Below the pieces are notes generated by a model. The model made no database searches. It was given only the letters and a program-made list of their open reading frames with translations, and was not told the DNA's origin. Positions 51,738 to 60,943 of a stretch of 64,000 nt of DNA are shown in pieces. Position 1 is the stretch's first letter. Each line of letters starts with the position of its first letter. The position numbers were made by a program, and so were the translations under genes. Source of the stretch: Cloacibacterium normanense (GTDB lineage Bacteria > Bacteroidota > Bacteroidia > Flavobacteriales > Weeksellaceae); assembly GCF_002943105.1 (NCBI RefSeq), contig NZ_PTPZ01000007.1:62001-126000 (forward strand). The letters are read 5' to 3'.

Positions 51738-53495
51738 TTACATTCTGTTTACCACATTAATCCCCAATAAATGTAAGGACTTTTTGATGGTTTTTGCTGT
51801 TAAATCTGAAATTTGGAGTTTGAATTGCTTTGCATTTTCGTCTTCCAAAGTCATTACAGGATTGTTTTGGTAGAAAGAATTATACGTTTTCACCAAATCG
51901 TAAACGTAATTCGCAACTTGAGCCGGACTTAATGTTTCAGCTGCTTTTTCTACAACATCTTTAAAATTAGACAATTGCATAATTAATTCTTTCTCTGAAG
52001 CATTTGGTTGATAACTTCCAAAATCTGCTTCTACAAAATTTGTTCTATTCAATAAAGACTGAATTCTAGCATACGTGTATTGAATAAAAGGCCCTGTATT
52101 TCCATTGAAATCAATACTTTCTGCAGGGTTGAAAAGCATTTTCTTTTTAGGATCTACTTTCAGCATAAAATATTTCAAAGCACCTAAACCTACAATTTCG
52201 TAAGATTTTTCTTTTTCTTCGCCAGACAAACCTTCTAGTTTTCCTAATTCTTCAGATTTTTCTTTGGCGGTAAGATACATTTCTTGCATTAAATCATCAG
52301 CATCAACCACTGTTCCTTCTCTGGATTTCATTTTTCCTTCTGGCAATTCTACCATTCCGTAAGAAAGGTGATAGAGTTGATTTGCCCAATCGAAACCTAA
52401 CTTTTTCAGGATTAAAAACAATACTTGGAAGTGATAATCTTGTTCGTTTCCAACGGTATAAATCAATTTTTGAATATCATTTTGCTTGAAACGTTCTACG
52501 GCAGTTCCTAAATCTTGTGTCATGTAAACCGAAGTTCCATCGCCACGAAGAACCAGTTTTTGGTCGAGACCATCTTCCGTTAAGTCTATCCAAACCGAAT
52601 TGTCTTCTTTTTTGAAGAAAACACCTTTTGATAGACCTTCTTCGATAATGTCTTTTCCTAAAAGGTAAGTATTGCTTTCGTATTGCACTTGATCGAAATC
52701 TACTCCTAATCTTTTATAGGTTTCATTGAAACCTGCATAAACCCAAGCGTTCATTTTCTCCCAAAGTTCACGAACTTCAGGTTTATTTTGTTCCCAATCT
52801 AAGAGCATTTTTTGAGCTTCTAAAATTATTGGCGCTTGTTTTTTTGCAGTTTCTTCGTCTAAACCTTGTTCCTTGAGTTCGGAAATTTGAGATTTATAGT
52901 TTTTATCGAATTCTACATAATAATTACCAACTAGTTTATCTCCTTTTAAGCCAGAGGTTTCGGGAGTTTCTCCGTTTCCGAATTTTTCCCAAGCGAGCAT
53001 AGATTTGCAAATGTGGATTCCTCTATCGTTGATGATTTGAGTTTTCACCACATTATAACCAGCTTCTTTTAGAATTTGAGCCACAGAAAAACCCAATAAA
53101 TTATTTCTAATGTGTCCAAGGTGTAATGGTTTGTTGGTATTAGGAGAAGAATATTCTACCATTACCGTTTGGTTTTTATTTTCTTTAACCTCGAATTGAG
53201 CAACTATTTCTTTAAAATTTTGAATAAAAGCTTCATTATTTACAGATAAATTCAAAAAACCTTTTACTACATTGTATGCTTCTACTACCTTTTGTTTTTT
53301 CAATTCTTCACCAAGTTCATTGCCCAAAACATCTGGGCTTTTCTTTGCCAGTTTCACCAAAGGAAAAATTACGACCGTAAAATCTCCTTCGAAATCTGTT
53401 TTGTTTTGTTGAACTTCTAAGGTAAGATTTTCAATTTGATAATTGTTTTTTAGAATCTCAGAAATAGAGTTTTGTATATGCTGTTTAATATCCAT
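51738..53495 (-). CDS. argS: arginine--tRNA ligase
   Basis: 585 residues, class I synthetase: NTNKPLHLGHIRNNLLG is the HIGH-type motif and MKSREGTVVDAD stands in place of KMSKS. RNDIGIH-like NDRGIHICKSMLAWEKFG and the anticodon-binding C-terminal helix bundle (SLLNRTNF..., VANYVYDLVKTYNSFY) follow. N-terminal additional domain about 90 residues. Terminator at 53527. Confidence 0.97.
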   Translation of the reverse strand: MDIKQHIQNSISEILKNNYQIENLTLEVQQNKTDFEGDFTVVIFPLVKLAKKSPDVLGNELGEELKKQKVVEAYNVVKGFLNLSVNNEAFIQNFKEIVAQFEVKENKNQTVMVEYSSPNTNKPLHLGHIRNNLLGFSVAQILKEAGYNVVKTQIINDRGIHICKSMLAWEKFGNGETPETSGLKGDKLVGNYYVEFDKNYKSQISELKEQGLDEETAKKQAPIILEAQKMLLDWEQNKPEVRELWEKMNAWVYAGFNETYKRLGVDFDQVQYESNTYLLGKDIIEEGLSKGVFFKKEDNSVWIDLTEDGLDQKLVLRGDGTSVYMTQDLGTAVERFKQNDIQKLIYTVGNEQDYHFQVLFLILKKLGFDWANQLYHLSYGMVELPEGKMKSREGTVVDADDLMQEMYLTAKEKSEELGKLEGLSGEEKEKSYEIVGLGALKYFMLKVDPKKKMLFNPAESIDFNGNTGPFIQYTYARIQSLLNRTNFVEADFGSYQPNASEKELIMQLSNFKDVVEKAAETLSPAQVANYVYDLVKTYNSFYQNNPVMTLEDENAKQFKLQISDLTAKTIKKSLHLLGINVVNRM

Positions 53496-53526
53496 TTTCT
53501 ATATTTTATGCAAAGATAATAAATAA

Positions 53527-53556
53527 AAAAACCACCCGAAAAATCGGATGGTTTTT
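53527..53556 (-). terminator. terminator upstream of argS, after the SusD gene
   Basis: AAACCACCCGA and TCGGATGGTTT pair with one mismatch around AAAA, between the SusD gene end (53580) and the argS start. It ends the leftward susC-susD transcript. Confidence 0.8.
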
Positions 53557-53579
53557 ATTGTATTATTGAAAATCAAATT

Positions 53580-55157
53580 TTATTGATCCCACCAAATTTT
53601 GGACTTATTACTGTCAGTCCCTGGATTTAATCCTGATAAAGCAGTTTTATAATTTGCACTATTAAAATTTTGCTCTTCCAAAGGATAAATCATTCTTCTA
53701 GGTATTACACCACCATTTAGAGCATTGGTCGCTGGAACTAAATTTGGATATCCGGTTCTTCTCCATTCTGACCATGAATCTAAACCATTATTAAATAGAG
53801 CTACCCATTTTTCTTCTCCAATTACTCTTAAAGCTCCAAAAGCAGTAATGTCAGCAACTCTTGCAGCAGCATAAGCATCTGCATAAACTGTTGGTTGAAG
53901 AGTAGTACCAGAAATATTAGGACCTCCCCATACATTTGTATTTCTATCATAATTATCTGAATTCGTAATATAATGTTTGTCCAAGGTTTGATAATTTAAA
54001 ACAATTCCTTGAGATAGCATTAATTCTACGTTTTCTGTTGTCCAACCTCTAGCTGCAGCTTCAGCTCTGTTTAAAAATGTATAACCTGCTGTCATCAAAT
54101 TCATAGGAGAGTCTGCTCCTCTAAATTTCAAACTCTGAGAATTTGTTGCTGATGAAGGCGCAGAATAACCAGCTGCTGTTAGACCTTGAGAACTATAACC
54201 ATAAGGAAGACCTGTAATACTCATAGAAAATGCATTATTGTACATTTTTAATCTTGTGTCAGGTGTATGATTTGAAGTTCTGTTAAATGAAGTAGTTGTT
54301 CCTTTTAATGATTCAACTAATTCTCTCGATAGTCTATAGTCAGCTGCTCTAAAAGCATTTAATGGATTAGGCAACAAATTTGATGATGAAAAAGTAAACC
54401 AAGCCTCATCTGCAATAGTTTCGATAACTCCTGAAGAATTTGATAAAGCTGCTTTAAATTCTGTAGCAGCAATACCTGTTGCTGAAGGATATTTTTTTGA
54501 CATCTGGAGAGCTACTTGTAATAAAACAGAATTTGCTAACTTCTTCCATTTACTTACATTTCCTCCATATATAATGTCCCCTTGAGGAGCTGTAGTTGAA
54601 GAGTTAAGAGCATCTCTACCATCTTTCAGGTCTTTTATTATCTGAGTATATACGGCTTGTTGAGAATCATACTTTGGCGTCTTAATTCCATTTTGTATTT
54701 GCATTGCTTCAGAAAAAGGTGCATCGCCAAATGCATCTGTAACTCTTTTCATCACAATAGCTCTAAAAATCTTAGACACTCCAATCATATTTTGAGCACT
54801 TCCTTGAACTGCCATTGCTGGAGTAACAGTGCCTGAATAATCTTGAATGATTTTAGTTAATGAATTCATTTGATTAACATAGTATCTTGACCAAGCAGAA
54901 GCTGTTTCGCCATATAGTGATTCCGTGGTATAAACATATTGTGATTGATATTGAACATATAATTGAGGATTCATTAAATATGCATTACCACCATTTTGAG
55001 CAAAATTCATCATTGCTCCTGACATTAAAGATTTATAATCTGAAGAATAAATACCATTAACATCTTTATTATAGTTATCTCCAAAATTTTCGTCTGCACA
55101 TGATAAAGCAAAAGAAAAAACAGTCAAAGATAACAGTATTGATTTTATTTTTTTCAT
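53580..55157 (-). CDS. SusD/RagB-like nutrient-binding lipoprotein
   Basis: 525 residues with lipobox FALSCADEN (Cys 20) and SusD-type tetratricopeptide-like helices (SLTKIIQDYSG, RAIVMKRVTDAFGDAPFSEAMQ, ITAFGALRVIGEEKWVALFNN). It sits on the outer-membrane surface and delivers glycans or peptides to its SusC partner, encoded 11 bp upstream. The substrate cannot be told; no glycosidase gene adjoins, so a polysaccharide utilisation locus is not evident. Confidence 0.92.
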   Translation of the reverse strand: MKKIKSILLSLTVFSFALSCADENFGDNYNKDVNGIYSSDYKSLMSGAMMNFAQNGGNAYLMNPQLYVQYQSQYVYTTESLYGETASAWSRYYVNQMNSLTKIIQDYSGTVTPAMAVQGSAQNMIGVSKIFRAIVMKRVTDAFGDAPFSEAMQIQNGIKTPKYDSQQAVYTQIIKDLKDGRDALNSSTTAPQGDIIYGGNVSKWKKLANSVLLQVALQMSKKYPSATGIAATEFKAALSNSSGVIETIADEAWFTFSSSNLLPNPLNAFRAADYRLSRELVESLKGTTTSFNRTSNHTPDTRLKMYNNAFSMSITGLPYGYSSQGLTAAGYSAPSSATNSQSLKFRGADSPMNLMTAGYTFLNRAEAAARGWTTENVELMLSQGIVLNYQTLDKHYITNSDNYDRNTNVWGGPNISGTTLQPTVYADAYAAARVADITAFGALRVIGEEKWVALFNNGLDSWSEWRRTGYPNLVPATNALNGGVIPRRMIYPLEEQNFNSANYKTALSGLNPGTDSNKSKIWWDQ

Positions 55158-55168
55158 AATAGTTTCTT

Positions 55169-58100
55169 TTAGAAATTAAGTTTTACATTAACACCAAATC
55201 CTCTAGTACTTGGCAATTGTCCATCTTCCCCATAAGCTTGTGACATTTCAGATGGATCAAATTTGTGATGATTATCTTTTGCAACCCAAATTAACCAAGG
55301 ATTTCTTGCAACAAGTCCCACTGATATGCCTTGGAATTTAGAACCTATTAATGATTTTGGTAAAGAATAACTTACAGCCATTTCTCTCAATTTAATATAA
55401 CTTGCATCATGAACATATTCCTCTGCAAGTCTGTTTCCATGGAATTGAGTAAAATATGTATATGCATCTACATAAGTATCAATAGCAGCACCTGCTTCGC
55501 TTACTCCCTTCACATGTACACCACCGCCTGTACTCACATCATCTCTTACATTAAATCCTTTATCATTAATTGCCGCTGTCGCTTCTAATAAACCTCCGGA
55601 ATTACCCCATTGTTCTGAAAGAGAGAAAAACTTTCCTCCTTTTTGAAAGTCAATTGCAGCACTTAATGTTACCCCTTTATAACTTAAAGTATTGTAAAAA
55701 CCTCCTGTAAACTTAGGTAATACAGAACCAAAATATTTATTTTGTTCTACAGCATAAGTTCCATTAGCATTTAATATCTTATTACCATTAGCATCTAATT
55801 TGAACCCATTTCCTACTAATTGTCCCCACTCCATTCCTTCTTTTTGAATTACTGAAACATATCCAAAAGCAGGTGCAAATCCATAATTAATTGCATCTAA
55901 TCCTTCGGCAACACGTTCAACTGTTGACTTATTTCTTGCAAAATTAAATGAAGTAGTCCAATTAATACCATCAGCATTTTTTAATACATCTCCAGAAAGC
56001 GATAATTCAACCCCCTTTCTGACTGCATCCGCAGAATTAATAAATGTATCAAGCATTCCACTTGAAGAAGGTACTGTTACAGGAATTGGCTCATCATTTC
56101 TTTTTTCATTATAATAGGTTGCAGAAAGTGAAACTCTATTTTTTAAGAATTTTAAATCGGCTCCTAATTCAAAATTTTGATTAATTGCTGGTTTTAGATT
56201 TGGATCAACATATCTTGTAGGCTGTAAAGCAATAATATATGATTTTGTACCAGATTTAAATGGTTGACTATTATATCTGAATTCTGGATTTAGGGCTGTT
56301 GCACTGATATCTGCTGCGATTTGCGCAATACCAGCTCTTACCTTAAAGAAAGTTAATAAGTCATTCTTCTCTATAAGGTTATGCAAAAGTACACTACCTC
56401 CTAGTGAAAATGTAATAAATGAATTATTATTATTAAAATACGCAGAATTTATATCATTTCTTAATGAACCATCAACATATATAAAATCATTATAACCTAA
56501 TGAAAATGTTCCAAACAATGATTTTGTTGTCTTTTTATAACTATATGGATTAGAAGTAGGAGCAATATCAGCATTTTTAAAGTCCCATACATCTGGAATA
56601 ATTAGTTGCCCTAATTTACCAAACACATCCATTTGAGCAGAACTGCCTGACCAATTAAAATTAGTAATTATCCCTCCTACAAATGCATTTAAATCAAATT
56701 TCCCAAATTTATTTTGATAGTTTGCTCTAATCTCATAATTATCTTCAACTCTTTTACTGTCACTATAACCAAATCCATTTAGGAAATCCATGTAACCTCC
56801 TTGTGTACCAGATGCACTTTTAGTAAGTGAGTATGGCATAAAATATTTAAAACTATTACCATCATCTCTTCTAGAAAAAGTACCTCTAATAGATAAATTT
56901 TTATTTATCTTGTAATTTGGAGATACCGAAAACATTAAGTTATCCCTAAGAGTATAATTTTCATATCTTTCCATGTAAGTATAAGGGTTAAACCAGAAAG
57001 CAGGCTTTTCATAAATTCCACTTCCCCAATTATCAGGACCCCACCAGTTCCACGAAGCATGATATCCATTAGGAGTTTCTAAATCTTTTAATTCTTTCAT
57101 TTTTTTGATATCCAAATCTCTACCAAACCATTGATTAAATGATCCTGAAGTTTGGTTAGAATAGCCATCATCAAACTCTCCTCTAACTTTTCCGCTTAAA
57201 TAATTAAATACAAAATCAACATTGAAATTATCTGTAAATTTATAGTTTGAATTCATATTAAGATAATTTCTTTTCAAAAATGTATATGGAGTAATACCTT
57301 TTTGATCTAAATTTGTGAATGATAGTCTAGCTGTATAATTATCATTACCTCCAGATAATGAAATAGTATTTTTCAAACTAACTGCATTTTCGTAGAAATC
57401 TTTCACATTATTTGGCTGAGCAACATATTTTGCTGTTTTACCATAATATGGGCTATCTTTCCACCAAGAATACCATGGCACATAATCTTGACCATCAAAT
57501 TTTGCACCCCAAGATTCATCCGCTAAATTGTTATCTCCAGCTTTATATCTCATACCATCAAAAACGGACCATTCAGCAGGATGAGAAGATGGATCGAATA
57601 CAAAGGTTTGCAATGAATTATCTCCATCATAACCTTGACCATATACATTCTGATACTTCATTGTTCTAGCAACCTTATCAACCGTTATGGTAGAATTCAA
57701 TTCTACATTCAATCTGTTCTTAACTCCCTTTTTCAAAGTCATTAAGACTACCCCATATTGAGCTCTTTGTCCATAAAGCGCAGTAGCATTTGGTCCTTTA
57801 AGAACGTTCACAGATTCAACATTATCCATGTCAATAGTATTAGGGTCAACCACTACCCCATCGAGAACATAGATTGGGTCATCATCACTTAATAAACTCA
57901 CGGCTCCTCTCAATCTAAGCTTACCTGTATCACCAAGCTTGGATCCTGCTTGCGCATTCAATTGTACACCCGCAACTTTACCCGCAATAGCCCCTTTAAC
58001 ATCTACATTCTGTGTTAAGTTCAAGTCTTTTGACTTAACTGTTTGATTTGCATAAGAAAGTGACTTTTCGTCTCTTTTAATACCCAAGGCTGTAACTACT

Positions 58101-58213
58101 ACCCCTTCGATATCCTTAGTTTTTACTGTATCTGTTTTTGCTTTTTGTGCATAAGTAACACTAAATGAAGCAGAAAGGACAACAGCTAAAACGCTTTTTG
58201 TTAGTTTCTTCAT
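55169..58213 (-). CDS. SusC/RagA family TonB-dependent outer-membrane transporter
   Basis: 1014 residues: signal peptide KSVLAVVLSASFSVTYAQ, a short N-terminal region without the usual carboxypeptidase-regulatory domain, the TonB box-like EGVVVTALGIKRDEKSLSYA, plug (VKGAIAGKVAGVQLNAQAGS, DDPIYVLDGVVVDPNTI, VESVNVLKGPNATALYGQRA) and a barrel to the C-terminal aromatic strand GFGVNVKLNF. It should import an oligomer captured by SusD. susC-susD form one leftward operon. Confidence 0.95.
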   Translation of the reverse strand: MKKLTKSVLAVVLSASFSVTYAQKAKTDTVKTKDIEGVVVTALGIKRDEKSLSYANQTVKSKDLNLTQNVDVKGAIAGKVAGVQLNAQAGSKLGDTGKLRLRGAVSLLSDDDPIYVLDGVVVDPNTIDMDNVESVNVLKGPNATALYGQRAQYGVVLMTLKKGVKNRLNVELNSTITVDKVARTMKYQNVYGQGYDGDNSLQTFVFDPSSHPAEWSVFDGMRYKAGDNNLADESWGAKFDGQDYVPWYSWWKDSPYYGKTAKYVAQPNNVKDFYENAVSLKNTISLSGGNDNYTARLSFTNLDQKGITPYTFLKRNYLNMNSNYKFTDNFNVDFVFNYLSGKVRGEFDDGYSNQTSGSFNQWFGRDLDIKKMKELKDLETPNGYHASWNWWGPDNWGSGIYEKPAFWFNPYTYMERYENYTLRDNLMFSVSPNYKINKNLSIRGTFSRRDDGNSFKYFMPYSLTKSASGTQGGYMDFLNGFGYSDSKRVEDNYEIRANYQNKFGKFDLNAFVGGIITNFNWSGSSAQMDVFGKLGQLIIPDVWDFKNADIAPTSNPYSYKKTTKSLFGTFSLGYNDFIYVDGSLRNDINSAYFNNNNSFITFSLGGSVLLHNLIEKNDLLTFFKVRAGIAQIAADISATALNPEFRYNSQPFKSGTKSYIIALQPTRYVDPNLKPAINQNFELGADLKFLKNRVSLSATYYNEKRNDEPIPVTVPSSSGMLDTFINSADAVRKGVELSLSGDVLKNADGINWTTSFNFARNKSTVERVAEGLDAINYGFAPAFGYVSVIQKEGMEWGQLVGNGFKLDANGNKILNANGTYAVEQNKYFGSVLPKFTGGFYNTLSYKGVTLSAAIDFQKGGKFFSLSEQWGNSGGLLEATAAINDKGFNVRDDVSTGGGVHVKGVSEAGAAIDTYVDAYTYFTQFHGNRLAEEYVHDASYIKLREMAVSYSLPKSLIGSKFQGISVGLVARNPWLIWVAKDNHHKFDPSEMSQAYGEDGQLPSTRGFGVNVKLNF

Positions 58214-58299
58214 ATCAAATTAAATTTTTCATTGATACAAAAATGCAAAACATTATTAACATATCCAAACTTTTTGTTAAAAAAACCTTAAATAATTAT

Positions 58300-58307
58300 T
58301 AACTTTG
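58300..58307 (+). promoter_or_regulatory. -7 box TAACTTTG of rnhB
   Basis: TAACTTTG fits TAnnTTTG, 40 bp before the rnhB ATG. A TTG at 58274-58276 is 23 bp away, a little long. Confidence 0.5.
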
Positions 58308-58347
58308 CAATGTTTTCAATACTAAGGCTGGTTTTTCGTTAAAATTT

Positions 58348-58932
58348 ATGGAATTGATAAAAAAATGGTCTGAAAATTACATCGAGGCAGGGTGCGATGA
58401 AGTAGGAAGAGGGTGTTTATGTGGTCCTGTAGTCGCTGCTGCAGTGATTTTAGACGATAATTTCGAGCAAAATTTAGTTAATGACTCTAAAAAACTAAAT
58501 TTTAAAACACGTTTAGAGCTAGATGATTACATTAAAAATAATGTAAAAGATTATGCTATTGCAGAACTTTCACCAACTTTTATAGACCAGCATAATATTC
58601 TCAACGCAAGCATACATGCCATGCATAATGCTCTTGATAAACTTACAATAATGCCTGAATTAATTTTAGTAGATGGCAATAAATTCCACCCCTATAATTT
58701 CATTCCACATCAATGTATAGTAAAAGGAGATTCTAAAGTATTATCAATTGCTGCGGCTTCTATTCTTGCAAAAAATTACAGAGACCAACTCATGATTCAG
58801 TTGCATGAAGAGTTTCCCGAATACGGTTGGAATAAAAATATGGGATACGCCACTAAAGTTCACATAGAAGCTTTGAAGAAATTTGGCCCCACCAAATATC
58901 ATAGACAATCTTTTAGATTAAACTATGATTAA
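58348..58932 (+). CDS. rnhB: ribonuclease HII
   Basis: 194 residues: AGCDEVGRGCLCGPVVAAAVIL with the first catalytic Asp/Glu pair, VNDSKKL, LVDGNKFHP and KGDSKVLSIAAASILAKNYRD with the later acidic residues and K/S/AAS motif. Removes RNA from RNA-DNA hybrids, including single ribonucleotides. Divergent from susC; ends at a hairpin shared with yidC. Confidence 0.95.
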   Translation: MELIKKWSENYIEAGCDEVGRGCLCGPVVAAAVILDDNFEQNLVNDSKKLNFKTRLELDDYIKNNVKDYAIAELSPTFIDQHNILNASIHAMHNALDKLTIMPELILVDGNKFHPYNFIPHQCIVKGDSKVLSIAAASILAKNYRDQLMIQLHEEFPEYGWNKNMGYATKVHIEALKKFGPTKYHRQSFRLNYD

Positions 58933-58942
58933 ATACAATAAA

Positions 58943-58972
58943 AAAAGTCGGTTAAAAAATTAACCGACTTTT
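58943..58972. terminator. terminator between rnhB and yidC
   Basis: AAAAGTCGGTTAA and TTAACCGACTTTT, perfect 13-bp arms around AAAA; serves both converging genes. Confidence 0.9.
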
Positions 58973-58990
58973 ATTTATTTTTAAACTGAA

Positions 58991-60796
58991 TTATTTCTTA
59001 TTCATTTTTTTGCGTTGCTCTTCTTGCATTTTTTGTTGCTCTTGAGCTTTTTCCATCATTTCACGCATACGTTTCTGGAATTTACCTTCTGGTTTTGGTG
59101 CTTTAGATTTATTTTGTTGAATCTGAGCATGAATTTTCTTTTCATCTAAAATCCAATATTTAATCGCAAGGATAATTAATATATTTAAAGCATTCGAAAC
59201 AAAATAATACCAAGAAAGTCCAGAAGAAGACGTGTTCAAGAAGAAGAAGAATGTAATTGGGAAAATATACATTATAATTCTCATATCTGGCATTCCTTCT
59301 TGCTGTGGTTGTTGCATTTGCCCAGAAGTCATAATGGTATAAATCAAAACTACGATGGTACATGCTACCGCAAAAATACTGATATGCTCTCCGATTAATG
59401 GAATATGGAATGGCAATTTAATTAAATCATCATAAGCGGTAAGGTCATTGGCAAACCAGAATCCTTTTCCTCTCAAGTCAATCATATTCGGGAAGAAACG
59501 GAAAAGTGCATAGAAAATAGGAATCTGAACCAGCGCTGGTAAACAGCCGGCCATCTGATTAATTCCAGCTTTTCTGTAAATTTCCATTGTCGCTTGTTGA
59601 CGCTTCATTGCGTTTTCTTGACCTTTAAATTTCTCTGTAACTTCTTCTATTTCTGGTTTTACCACTTTCATCATCGCACTTAATTTGTGCTGCTTAAACA
59701 TTACTGGAGACAAGATAAGTTTAGTGGCAATAGTCATTAAGAAAATTACCCAACCTGCTGCAATTCCCCAATCAGATAACCAGTTATAAACTGGCACAAA
59801 GAAAATTCTATTCAAAGTTCCTATGAAACTCCAACCTAAAGGTAATATTGTGTCAAATTCTTTTCCTTCAAAAGTTTTAAGCAATGGCAAATCAAGTGGT
59901 AAGAAATACCATTTGAAATTTTGATTCAATTCATTTCCTGCCAATTTTACTTGACCATCAAAATTGAACTTTTTCAAAAATTGTCCTTTTTCTATGGTTT
60001 CTTGAGTTCCCTTAGCGTGTGTAAATCCATTGCTAGACTCTATAATAGAAGTAAAAAACTGTTGTTTTACTGCTAACCAATTTAGGGTTTCTTCTGGCTC
60101 TTCAAATCCATTGGTATCATAATCGGTAGAACCATAATTATCAAAAGCATAATTAAATTCTGAATGGGTTTGCTCTTGCGAACGCCCTTTTTCCATTCCT
60201 CTTACAGTGTAATTCCAGTGGAAATCTGCTTTTTCATCTGTAACAATAGAAGATAAACCTTGAGTTTTAACATTAAAATCTAAAGTATAATTATCTAAAA
60301 GTTGATACACGTACTGAATTGTAGCGCCAGAAACTTGAGCAGTCATAGTAACTGTGTTATCTTTTACGCTAGGTACAAAAACTAAATCTTTTGTATTAAA
60401 AGTCTTTCCTGTTTTGTCTTTAAACTGAAATCCGTAACTAGAATTATTTTTTTCTATTAAATAAAGTGGCAAATCATGCTTATCGGTTTTAGCATTATAA
60501 GCTTTGTATTGATTAATTTCTACAGACGAAAGTTGACCTCCCAAACTTGCAAATTCTAAAGTAAGTTCTTTATTTCTTACCGTAACATTTTTTATTGCTG
60601 CTGCATTTACTGTAGCATTAATATTGTTAGCAATAGTTTTAGAAGCTACTTTTTGCTCCGTTTTTGCTTTAGCATCTGCTACTTTTTTTTCGTCTGATTG
60701 TTTGTTTTGAAAATAAAACATGAAAGCCATCAAAATGGCAGAAAAAATCACAAAACTAATCAGTTGATTTTTATCTAATCCGTTATTCTTTTGCAT
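58991..60796 (-). CDS. yidC: membrane protein insertase YidC
   Basis: 601 residues. N-terminal membrane helix (LISFVIFSAILMAFMFYF), a large periplasmic beta-domain (about 40-330) and a conserved five-helix core (WGIAAGWVIFLMTIATKLILSPVMFKQHKLSAMMKVVKPEIEE, QMAGCLPALVQIPIFYALFRFF) with the hydrophilic groove Arg, and a Lys-rich tail binding ribosomes. Inserts and folds membrane proteins with or without Sec. Terminal part of a leftward run after pyrG. Confidence 0.96.
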   Translation of the reverse strand: MQKNNGLDKNQLISFVIFSAILMAFMFYFQNKQSDEKKVADAKAKTEQKVASKTIANNINATVNAAAIKNVTVRNKELTLEFASLGGQLSSVEINQYKAYNAKTDKHDLPLYLIEKNNSSYGFQFKDKTGKTFNTKDLVFVPSVKDNTVTMTAQVSGATIQYVYQLLDNYTLDFNVKTQGLSSIVTDEKADFHWNYTVRGMEKGRSQEQTHSEFNYAFDNYGSTDYDTNGFEEPEETLNWLAVKQQFFTSIIESSNGFTHAKGTQETIEKGQFLKKFNFDGQVKLAGNELNQNFKWYFLPLDLPLLKTFEGKEFDTILPLGWSFIGTLNRIFFVPVYNWLSDWGIAAGWVIFLMTIATKLILSPVMFKQHKLSAMMKVVKPEIEEVTEKFKGQENAMKRQQATMEIYRKAGINQMAGCLPALVQIPIFYALFRFFPNMIDLRGKGFWFANDLTAYDDLIKLPFHIPLIGEHISIFAVACTIVVLIYTIMTSGQMQQPQQEGMPDMRIIMYIFPITFFFFLNTSSSGLSWYYFVSNALNILIILAIKYWILDEKKIHAQIQQNKSKAPKPEGKFQKRMREMMEKAQEQQKMQEEQRKKMNKK

Positions 60797-60913
60797 TACT
60801 TTAATTTAAGATTTGAAATTTAAGATTTGAGATTTAATTTTCTCAAATAGCATTCCTTATTAATTTGGGTGACAAAAATATGAATTTTTTGTCAGATTGT
60901 CATTTCTAAAAAA

Positions 60914-60940
60914 TTAAACTCTCAAAAAATGAGAGTTTAA
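60914..60940 (-). terminator. terminator between pyrG and yidC
   Basis: TTAAACTCTCA (60914-60924) and TGAGAGTTTAA (60930-60940), perfect 11-bp arms around AAAAA; reversed, followed by a T-run after the pyrG stop. Confidence 0.82.
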
Positions 60941-60943
60941 GAT